DNA of 64,000 nucleotides from contig MU001492.1 of assembly GCA_010093485.1 (NCBI GenBank), positions 2,217,122-2,281,121 of the forward strand, read 5' to 3'. Positions within the stretch are counted from its first letter, which is position 1. Every line of letters starts with the position of its first letter. The notes beneath the pieces are model-generated. The model had not been told where the DNA came from. It ran no database searches and saw nothing but the letters and a program-made list of their open reading frames with translations. This stretch comes from Karstenula rhodostoma CBS 690.94 (lineage: Eukaryota; Ascomycota; Dothideomycetes; Pleosporales; Didymosphaeriaceae). This document shows positions 54,619 to 63,052 of this stretch, piece by piece. The position numbers were made by a program, and so were the translations under genes.

Positions 54619-55980
54619 CTAGATAAAGTCTCTGGCAGCGAAAGCCGTGCTTACACAGGGCAATGTATCACGAGCTGACTTACGGCGTATCGCCACTAAC
54701 AACCAAGATTGTTCCCAAAGCCGAGCTTGTTGTGGTGTCAGTGACGCCGCTTTCGACTTGATCGTATACATTTCCCGGGCCATAGCAGGTGACTGCGAGC
54801 CAGACGTCAACATGATGCCGAGTCATTGCGTATCCGCACTCACCTGTAGTCGAACCCAATGAGACCAAACCGTCCACGGGTCATACTGTACCGTGTCCGT
54901 ACCGACTGGCTTACTCTCTTTTCCAAACGTTTTACCCAGCGGCTTATGATTGAGCGAGTGACGACGCTCCCAATTGGAGCAAGAACCAGGACCCCCAAGA
55001 ACTTTGCGGGAACCATGTTGATAAACGTTTACGACGACAATATACACATTGTGTCGTCTACACCTACCATTATTCAAAACAACGAGGGAGATGGCATCCC
55101 ATCTCCTTTGCCATCAGGTATAACGCCCAAAATCCATAGACCCATAGACGCAGCGACATGACGTGCCCAAACAACCTCACCACCATCCAAAACCCATACC
55201 ACTCCCACATCCATTCACCAGCTGTCCAGCACCGACTCCTATCCACGCCCAGCCAGCCGGCCATCGCGTCCGCACCTCAACATCCCAGCATCCAATCTCC
55301 AAAACAATAGCGCAACGCCACCAGCCACCCACGCACGGGCGTCCAAAGCTGTCAATATCGTACGTGCGCGGGAAACCCAACGCTACAAGCCCGCCCGCCT
55401 GCCCGCCGGGATACCGATGGGGGAGGGAATACTTTGTAGCCAGCCAGGTGCACGTGCGCGATGTCAGGGACAGGGGGTCGACCTCGGTCCTTCTCTACCA
55501 CGACCAACCTAGCAAGTGCTGTATGAATAGCACGTCGACAAGAATGTCACTACAGCAGCAGCAGCAGCAACCGTGAATTTATTGGTTGGAAACGATTGGT
55601 TTTGTTTTGTTTTGATACATAGATGCATTTGTGTGAGTGCCATGAATCATCTCCTAGCGGGACCTCGTTCGCGCTGTCCCAAACACCGTCGGCTCCTTCG
55701 TTGGAGGGTATCTTGCTATTGAATACAAATTGGTCATATGCTGTCGTGAACATATGTTTGTTGTAAACATTGAAAACAAATCGGCCATCCATACTCATGT
55801 TCTTGGGCGCGTCAGAAGAGACTCCGAACGAGCTGGAGCAATGATTGTAAGAAAAGACCGAGCCACCCATTACAAAAAAGAGACATTCCGGCCAAAGCCA
55901 CGGAGAGGAAGCTGCCCCAACGCCTTAAAATGCAGGGTCGTGAGCCCAATGATGCAGGGTAGAGAAGATAGACACGTCGG
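54619..55980. other. intergenic, no gene seen
   Basis: About 1.4 kb. Several minus-strand frames of 60-85 codons lie at 54680-55080 and could be remnants of the decayed gene next to them, but they do not splice together in phase. A CAG trinucleotide run is at 55553-55571. Confidence 0.45.
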
Positions 55981-57189
55981 TCAGTCTTCCCAGATCGTCT
56001 CCAAGTCCAGGTCTCCGCGCCTCTCAGCGCCGCAGACACTCCACCTCTTCCTAGAATCGCGCTTGCCGAACCCAAAGGCTCGTCCACTGCCACCAGGAAC
56101 GTCGAGGCTCGATCGCCGGCCGCTAATTCGCTCGTCCTCGCGATCAGCGGCAGCCTTCAATTTGGCAATGCGGTCTGCCTCGATAGCCTCTTCTTCTTCA
56201 TCCGGTGTGTCCGGGATCGTCTCGAGGGATGAGATGGAGGGGCTGCGGGAGCGCATCGAAGTCGGCGTGGACGGCACGGACGATGAGGAGAGCGAGATAG
56301 GGTAGTGCGAGCTCATGCCAGGGAATGGCTCGTTGAACTTGGCGGCTGACAGCAACGGCGAAGGTAAGCCTGATGTAGGGGTCCGGACCGGTGGTGCCAT
56401 GGGTGCTCCTCCGAAGGAAACGTGGTGAAGCGGGGAGGCGGGCCTCCTTCGCCTGGACAGGGAGCTGGTGCTGCTGTACAAGCTTGAGATGGGTGAAGGT
56501 TGGATGGTGCCCGTATTCGGGGTCAATTCAAGCTCGGCATCCTCGGAGATGTCGCACACGCTCGGTGCTCCGGAGTGTGAGTACGAGTCCTCGTAGAGCG
56601 CGGGCTGGCTGCGCGGGCTCCGGGTGAGCTTGGGAGAGCGCAGCGGCGACGAAGGACGGGCGGGCACCGGAGACGGAGAGAGGGAAAGGTGACCGGTCGC
56701 GTTGATGACGGTTGGGAGGGAGTGGGCGCGCATCATGGGTGGAGCGAAGACAGGGCCGGATGCGCTTGATGAACGGAGGTGGGAGCGCGAGTAGGGTGAA
56801 CGGTTGCGAGCGCGCGGTGTGTGGGTAGGAAGGGTGTCGAAGGAGGGCGCGGGTTCCGTCTGCGCGTGAGGGGTCGAGGGCCTCGGCTCGGAGGGAGGAC
56901 TGCGCATTGTTTTGCCCATGGCTGGAAGCGTGTCGACTGGGGTCTCTGCTTTTGAGGAGGGCGGGAGTTGCTCGGGGCGGGCGGCGGTGCGTTGTGCAGT
57001 CGCCGTGTCCTTTGTCAGAAACACAGCTTCTTTGTGCGAGAGGGTGCTGGCTGAGGTATCCAGCGAGCCCGAGGTCTTCTCTTGGGCGGCAGGACTCGAG
57101 GTTGTGAGGGCGTGCAGGCAGGGAACCGCGGCGGCGGTGGCACGGGTAGGGGGAGAGGGAGGGGCGGTGGTGATGTTGTTGGCCGTCAT
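55981..57189 (-). CDS. conserved Ser/Pro-rich hypothetical protein
   Basis: Single-exon gene, 402 residues, ATG at 57189. No enzymatic domain. The first 330 residues are disordered and rich in Ser, Pro, Thr and Arg, with many SP/TP sites (SPYSRSHLRSSSASG, RSPKLTRSPRSQ, SLSRRRRPASPLHH) that could be kinase targets. The end is conserved-looking: SISSLETIPDTPDEEEEAIE, then a charged helix (ADRIAKLKAAADREDERI), RRSSLDVPGG, and the terminal KRWSVCGAERRGDLDLETIWED. This tail pattern belongs to a widespread Pezizomycotina family annotated as basic proline-rich protein; its function is unknown. The codon pattern is consistent along its length. Overlapping long frames on both strands are shadows of its GC-rich coding sequence. 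Confidence 0.82.
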   Translation of the reverse strand: MTANNITTAPPSPPTRATAAAVPCLHALTTSSPAAQEKTSGSLDTSASTLSHKEAVFLTKDTATAQRTAARPEQLPPSSKAETPVDTLPAMGKTMRSPPSEPRPSTPHAQTEPAPSFDTLPTHTPRARNRSPYSRSHLRSSSASGPVFAPPMMRAHSLPTVINATGHLSLSPSPVPARPSSPLRSPKLTRSPRSQPALYEDSYSHSGAPSVCDISEDAELELTPNTGTIQPSPISSLYSSTSSLSRRRRPASPLHHVSFGGAPMAPPVRTPTSGLPSPLLSAAKFNEPFPGMSSHYPISLSSSSVPSTPTSMRSRSPSISSLETIPDTPDEEEEAIEADRIAKLKAAADREDERISGRRSSLDVPGGSGRAFGFGKRDSRKRWSVCGAERRGDLDLETIWED

Positions 57190-58872
57190 GATGGGCGGTG
57201 GACGGCCGTATACATAGTCGGGGCCTCGGAGAAGCGGAGTGGTGTCGCTGTCGCGATAGTAGGGAGGCCAGGGAGATTCGCTTGGTCAATAGGTTCGCGG
57301 ACGTGCTCGCGAGGGACCATGCGCGTTTCAGCTTTCGGAAAGGCAGCAGCGGGCGCGTTGACTGGCCGGCAACGCCTGGATTGTTTACCAAGGAGCTCGG
57401 CAACGCAGCGGGGCGACAGACGGTGTGGCAGCGCTGGCGGCGCAACGGTCGGAGGTGTGAAGGAGATGCACGCCTGCTGCTGCGCTGCGACTGAGGGGCT
57501 CCTGCCGTGGAGAGAGGGAGAGCGAGAGGGAGAGCGAGAGGGAGAGCGAGAGGGAGAGCGAGAGGGAGAGGGAGGGGTACAAGCACGCGCCCTCGCAGGC
57601 AGAGGAGTCGTGTGCGGGTGCCAACTGCGCTCGATGGTGGGCCAGGAGGTGTTGGGACGGACAAGCCAAAGCCGCAAGCTACTGTGCCTGAGCGTGCAAT
57701 TGCTGGGTTTGCCGCACGCCGTCAGCCGCCGCCGTCGAGCTGCACATTAGACAGTAGACTGCGGCTCGCCCGCGCCAAGGAGACCCTGACCCTGGATCGC
57801 GACCCCCCAATTTGGACGCCACCACGCCCACTCTTCGAGAAATCACCCATCATGCACGCCGCCCATGCCCGCAGCGACCTGCAAGAGGATCGCCGCCCTC
57901 ATCGTTCCGTCGCTTCGTCGCTTCGTCGTTTCATCCAAACTGCTCTGCACTTTGCGCTCGCCGCATCGTGCTGTTTGCCTACACGGACTCGGCAATGCGC
58001 TACGCCAGTCTGTGCTCCACGTCCCCGTCTCCCATCGCCCATCTCCACAACGGACCCTGGTTCGGAAAAACATCCCACTCCGCCGAACCCTGAGATATCT
58101 CGACTGCGCCTCCATCGCGCATTGAGATGACTTTCTACATCAGACGCTGGCCTTGGCCCATGTACATTGTAGTGATGCTATGCAATGCCGTGGACACAGA
58201 TTAATTGCCGTCCGTCAAGTCAGTCCATCATCGCCATGTTTAAGCGTGCTAGGGTAAGATGATATTGATTTAATAAGCCCAAGAGCGGGTGGGTGCAAGT
58301 GCCAGACGAAAAGAAATGTGATGCCACGCCCGCAGTGAGTGCTCTATCCCACTCACCTCACCCCCAGACCCCAAGAACAACAAGGCAAAAACATACAACA
58401 GCGGGGATTCGCTGCTGGTCACGTGAAAGCACGTCTTGACCTTGTTCAACAAGGACTAGCGGACACGCCACAAACGCCACAACACCACATGTGGGAGGCC
58501 AACGTCTATATTTGACGCTTGCTTCTCTACGCCTACCGTCGCCATGGAATCTGACCTTTGATTGCTGCGGCTAAGCTCTCAGCAAAAGGAATGCATTGCA
58601 CCTGCTTTGCAGGACGTAATTACGAATGGATCCAACAAAACGGACCAGGCGTGGTGGAAGTCCATGGATGGATCTCTTCCTAGGAGGGTTTGCGGGTTGA
58701 CCGGGGTTGCTGTGGCGTGGCAGCTTGGCGAGTAGCGCCGTTTGTGGAACCGGCGCTTAATTGCCAGTCGCCGTTCTTTCACCAAAAGCATAAAAACCTA
58801 TCCACCTGCAAAGTTTTGAGCGACCTGGACTGCATCGCTGCTCATTGATCAGCTACTTCAAATACTCTCACG
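57190..58872. other. divergent intergenic region with GA minisatellite
   Basis: About 1.7 kb between the Ser/Pro-rich protein gene (minus) and the nucleotidyltransferase-like gene (plus). It holds a 12-base GA-rich minisatellite at 57511-57575 and pyrimidine-rich promoter-like sequence around 57890-58060. A 207-codon frame across the minisatellite is an Arg-Gly repeat product of the DNA repeat and is not called. Confidence 0.6.
57511..57575 (+). repeat. 12-bp GA-rich minisatellite
   Basis: About five copies of AGAGCGAGAGGG (units slightly varied), in the presumed 5' leader or promoter of the Ser/Pro-rich protein gene. On the minus strand it is a CT-rich tract, which is common in fungal promoters. 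Confidence 0.8.
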
Positions 58873-59642
58873 ATGCCTGAAGACGTCAGTAAGGGTCAAG
58901 ACGGTTCTGAGTTGCCACCTCTCGACGACAGACTCGTTGCATCAGCAGCTGCAAGGCTTGATGCTGCTAAGATTCCCTATGTCCTCTGGGGTAATTACAT
59001 GTTAACTATCTTTGGCATTCCAACCGTGGTCAATGTACGTACCTCGTGTCAATCTGAGCTGACCAATTCTAACACATGTCCCAGGGCATCGACTTCGTTG
59101 TTGACGATGATTTCATGGACGCTGCCTATGACACTCTTCACGGTGCCGGTTTCAAAAAGTGCAAGTCAGAAGGTTGTATCGGCAACAAGAAACTGTCCTA
59201 TGCTCCAACCCCTCATACCCATCTCCACATCACAGAATCCGAACGGCTGGGCCTCTATAGAAGATCCGACATTCTGTGGCGACTCCCAAATCTATTAAAC
59301 GTGGACGGCGAAAGCATCACTCTAGCATCTGATCCTAATCAACTACCCGGACCAGACATCCTAGGGAGAAGAGGGCGATTCCAGCAGGATCTGCATCCAG
59401 TGCGCGTCCCAACCGTCTCTCAGCTAGTTCAGGCACTACTTTTGCTCGCAAAGAAAGATCAGAATACGTACGGAGGATACTGGATGAATTGGATCAGCTA
59501 CATATTGGATTTCTGCACCGAAAACGGCGTCTTCGATAAAAGCCGACTGACTGGGAATTACAAGACCTACGTTAACGCTTTTCTTGAGGGCGATCACACA
59601 TCGAGAGAACAGGCTTTTGAATGTATTGGCCTCACAGAGTAG
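58873..59642 (+). CDS. nucleotidyltransferase-like fungal protein
   Basis: Exons 58873-59034 and 59085-59642; intron 50 bp (GTACGT, branch CTAAC, CCAG); 239 residues. The sequence matches a common filamentous-ascomycete family with a minimal nucleotidyltransferase-like fold. It has ARLDAAKIPYVLWGNYMLTIFG, then over the intron GIDFVVDDDFMDAAYDTLHGAGF. Here the aspartates of DFVVDDD sit where the metal-binding pair would be. PTPHTHLHI, RRSDILWRLPNL and the acidic-basic C-terminus (KTYVNAFLEGDHTSREQA) follow. No signal peptide or membrane segment. The nucleotidyltransferase fold is inferred from the pattern, not proven, and the substrate is unknown. The gene is intact although it adjoins an AT-rich decayed stretch. 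Confidence 0.78.
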
Positions 59643-60306
59643 TTGGGCCGTGGTGCGAACCTTGCGATCGGAAGTCGACAAATCAGTAGAGGTAACCGAG
59701 AAAGTCTAGTCATATTAAGCATTATAGGAGGTCTTAGTCGTCCAAGTGTTTAGATTCGTAGCTAAGCTTAACCTGAATTAAGACCGTTACCGTTTTAATC
59801 TTATACTAGTAAGTGTACAAGACTAGCGCGTATAGGAATAATTTATAAAATCTATTTATCTTAACACTAACGAAAACTTCTTAATAGATAAGGTTAATCT
59901 TATTCTTAGGAGTTCTCTATATTTAGGAGCACTTGAACTAGGCCACGACTATAACGGAGATACCCCAGTTTTAGGGTTATATAAATTAGTCTTTAGTATA
60001 GGAAGAGACGATACTGTAGAAAGTATTTAGGAGATATTCTAGGAAGAGATAGGAAAGCTAGACCTACGTCTTGTTAGTGCAGGTAATAAGTAAAATACAG
60101 GGCAATCCGCTTATAGTATTTAATCTAGAAACGATACTAGGCCCCTAGTGTGCAACCTCTAGTAGCTATACCAAGCCGATATTGTATTACTCGCACAATA
60201 GAAGTACAAACCCTCAAGTTCTAGTATAAAAACACCCTATCTTGATCTGAAAGTTCGCGAAGCACAACATTTTGGCGAATCTATTGATACCGGTAAAGAC
60301 ACTAGT
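59643..60306. other. AT-rich RIP-like stretch, probably mutated repeat relic
   Basis: From about 59700 to 60240 the sequence changes character: dense TA, TAG and TAA on both strands, no frame longer than a few dozen codons, and G+C near 30 percent. By hand count, lines 59761-59820 and 59821-59880 have 20 and 17 G or C of 60. The coding regions around are well above 50 percent. This is the pattern left by repeat-induced point mutation in a duplicated element. I cannot name the original element. Confidence 0.65.
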
Positions 60307-61020
60307 ATGAAAACACTCCAGCTTGATCCAAAAGCACCTGAAGAGCCATTCACCAGTGAATGCACTAGCAGACGTATCAGCAAAGCCACCCGCGAACTTC
60401 TAAGCAAACGTACCGGCAAAAATGCAAGTTATAACTGTATACACTGTAAACAAATGTGTACAAGGCTTACGAAGGGTCTACGTCGACCTTGCTACAAGAA
60501 ACAGTACAGGAAAACGCGCAATGAAAAGGTACAAATATGTGCTGAATGCGAAAAGTTAAAAGGTGGGATATTTAGTAAGGGATTATGTAGCACCTGCTCT
60601 AGGAAAAGGTCTGGACGTGGTCAAATTTGCGGCATCTGCAAAAAGTCGAAGTCGGGGATCTACAAAGGTCAAACTGACAAAGTCAGTTCACTCGACATCT
60701 CACCTGACGGAACACCACTGGTAGCGGGTGCGGACGACAATACAGTCATGGTGTGGGACATGCAGACAAGAGATGTGCGTCATGTTCTGAGAGACCATTC
60801 TCGCTGGGTTTGCTCGGCAATCTTTTCACCAAACGGGAGACAGATTGCTTCATGCTCGATGGACGAGACTATAATCTTGTGGGATACTCAGACGGCACAG
60901 GACCTCCAGACCTTCGACAATCATTCCAGCTGTGTCAATTCTATTGCGTTCTCTCCCAATGGCTACATGATAGTATCCGGTTCTGTGGATGAAATCATAA
61001 GAATGTGGAGTATATCCTAG
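60307..61020 (+). CDS. chimeric Cys-cluster and WD40 ORF
   Basis: Open frame of 237 residues, ATG at 60307, ending a few bases before a hairpin. Residues about 44-120 hold three related Cys units: CIHCKQMCTRLTKGLRRPC, CAECEKLKGGIFSKGLCSTC and CGICKKSKSGIYKG. The third is cut where KGLCxxC would continue. At that point WD40 repeats begin: QTDKVSSLDISPDGTPLVAG with VMVWD, then HSRWVCSAIFSPNGRQIAS with IILWD, then HSSCVNSIAFSPNGYMIVSG with IRMWS. These three blades resemble the C-terminal repeats of fungal NLR-type (NWD) proteins. A three-blade set cannot close a propeller alone. The ORF is best seen as a fusion or rearrangement product beside a RIP-like region. It may be expressed or may be a remnant. 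Confidence 0.55.
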   Translation: MKTLQLDPKAPEEPFTSECTSRRISKATRELLSKRTGKNASYNCIHCKQMCTRLTKGLRRPCYKKQYRKTRNEKVQICAECEKLKGGIFSKGLCSTCSRKRSGRGQICGICKKSKSGIYKGQTDKVSSLDISPDGTPLVAGADDNTVMVWDMQTRDVRHVLRDHSRWVCSAIFSPNGRQIASCSMDETIILWDTQTAQDLQTFDNHSSCVNSIAFSPNGYMIVSGSVDEIIRMWSIS

Positions 61021-61026
61021 GATAAG

Positions 61027-61075
61027 ATACGCTTGACAATATACGGCCACACAGGCTGTATACTGTCAAGCGTAT
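61027..61075. repeat. hairpin with 21-bp arms after the WD40 ORF
   Basis: ATACGCTTGACAATATACGGC (61027-61047) pairs with GCTGTATACTGTCAAGCGTAT (61055-61075) at 19 of 21 positions around the 7-base loop CACACAG. It starts six bases after the stop codon at 61018-61020. The pairing can extend two or three bases with a G-T. Confidence 0.85.
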
Positions 61076-61298
61076 TTTCCTGTTGCCTGATTGCCTGATT
61101 GCCTCGTTCCACCGGAGCGGGGTATCGCAACGGGGCTTGGACGGGCCGCTCTCCTCAGTTGTCCTTGAATTCAAAATGCTGAGTCGGTTTCATAGCAGTG
61201 TGTTACTCGTTCTCGGCAGTTGGAGTCAACGTCTACATCCCAAGCCTCTTCCCTTTAAAGCATCATTTTTGTCACCGATCATTCATTTGGCACCCACC

Positions 61299-62839
61299 AT
61301 GACCGTAGCAGGACTGCACACGCTGACGGCATCTGAGATATCTAGATTGATCAAGAAAAATGAAGTTACTGTCGAAGATTACGCGCGATCCCTTCTTGCG
61401 CGCATCGAAAAGCGAGATGACATCGTGCACGCGTGGACATATCTAAGTACGCTCCCCGGAGGAATCTTCACACGGGAGTATAACGTGCTCATACTACATA
61501 AGATCCTGATCTTGTAATCAAGCAAGCTCAACGGCTCGATGGAATACCACATGCTGAACGAGGCCCGCTACATGGAGTGGCTTTCGGCATTAAGGACATC
61601 TTGAACAGCGAAGGTCTGCTTGCGCTGTGCACGGCTTCAAATATTCACCACTGATTTGTTTAGACATGCCCACCGAGTTTGGATCGCCCCTTTATAAGGG
61701 TAACGAGCCAAGCATGGACTCTTCAGCTGTTGGCGTCTTACGGACTGCTGGGGCCCTCATTCTTGGTTCGTCACTTCTCTTACACCTTCGAACGAGTGTT
61801 GATACCAAGTACGTGTTCAGGCAAAACGGTCACCTCAGAGTTCACCGTAGCAAACACAGGGACGAACACCACAAATCCTCACGATCCGAAGCGCACACCT
61901 GGTGGCTCGTCCTGCGGATCAGCCGCAGCAGTGGTTGACTTCCAGGTTCCCCTGAGTGTAGGGACTCAAACTGCTGGTAGTGTCATTCGTCCAGCTTCTT
62001 TCGTCGGCGTTTATGCGATGAAGCCAACCTTTAGCACAATTTCCAATGATGGACTGATGACATACTCCATCACCGTTGACACTTTCGGTTTCTTCGCAAG
62101 CAGTGTTGAAGATCTTCAACTGGTTGCAAATGTGTTTGCCCTGCAAGACGATGAAGTGCCCGTCGAGAAACCATTGAATGAAGTTCGTGTCGCAATGATG
62201 AAGACACCACTCTGGCATCTGGCAGAGTCAGGAACAAGAGATGCCATGGACAAGGCGGCATCGATACTCACTTCGCACGGAGCGAAAGTGGATGATGTCT
62301 CATTTCCTCCAGAATACAGTGATGGAGTAGCATTGAAGCGAATGTTCAGTCTCATCGCTGATGGCGAGGCTCAGGCAGCATTTTTGAAAGAATACCGAAT
62401 GGACAAAACCAAGGTGGCGAAAGAAATCTCGGATCTAGTTGAGAACAAGTTCAACTACACGAAGAAAGAGAGACTGCAAGCTCTGGACACGTACGCGCGC
62501 ATGCGACCGGCTCATGACGACTTGGTTTCCAAGTACGATGCAATCGTTACGCCTAGCGTTCCTGACATTGCGCCGGTCGGGATTGACTGGATGGGTGATC
62601 CATCATTCAATATTTTATGGACGGTAAGTCGGTTGTCGTGGTATTTGGCTCCAGTCCTGACAGAACACTCCCAGGGACTTCATATGCCGGTCATCAATGT
62701 GCCAGCCTTCACCGGTTCACATGGCCTACCAATCGGACTTTCGGTCGTTGCAGGGAGGTTTTTTGATCAACATCTCCTGAAGATCACCGAGGTCCTATCG
62801 GTGCCTCTTGTGGAAAATGGTGGCTGGAGGATACGGTAA
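61299..62839 (+). CDS. amidase-signature family hydrolase
   Basis: Exons 61299-61446, 61503-61613, 61664-61765, 61821-62623 and 62675-62839; introns of 56, 50, 55 and 51 bp; 442 residues. Hydrolyses a C-N amide bond through a Ser-cisSer-Lys triad. Lys80 in AFGIKDIL, cis-Ser150 in TPGGSSCGSAAAV and nucleophile Ser174 in GTQTAGSVIRPAS are spaced as in the family. MPTEFGSPLYKG, joined to the preceding exon as NSEDMPTEFGS, and PVINVPAFTGSHGLPIGLSVV are also typical. Intron 2 has an unusual donor (GTCTGC). Intron 4 (51 bp, GTAAGT to CCCAG) is stop-free and in frame, so unspliced mRNA would still be open. Start: ATG 61299 (MTVAGLHTLTASEIS); an in-frame ATG at 61176 would add 41 residues. No substrate can be predicted. 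Confidence 0.83.
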
Positions 62840-63052
62840 TTGAAGTTACGACAAGAGCTGTTTGTGAAGATCGTTGCAACCCTTCCATCACATGTTTAGA
62901 AAAGAGACTTCATACGTTTGCTCTAATTTCTCGTGTTCTGGTTGTGACCATCATCCGTATTACAGTCATTATTTTCATTTTGGAGCTGCTGCGGCAGTGG
63001 TTGCGGGAAACGTTTTACCATACGTCAAGCCGCCTCTCTACACACAACGTGT
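62840..63052. other. short convergent intergenic region
   Basis: 213 bp between the amidase stop and the stop of the oxidoreductase, which face each other. Only 3' ends are expected here. Confidence 0.6.

Noticed and set aside
56528..57664. 378-codon minus-strand frame overlapping the Ser/Pro-rich gene
   Set aside because: It runs through the GA/CT minisatellite as a Leu-Ala-Pro repeat and overlaps the better-supported 402-residue frame.
57507..58130. 207-codon plus-strand frame starting with Arg-Gly repeats
   Set aside because: The first third is just translation of the 12-base minisatellite and the rest has no domain or conserved pattern.
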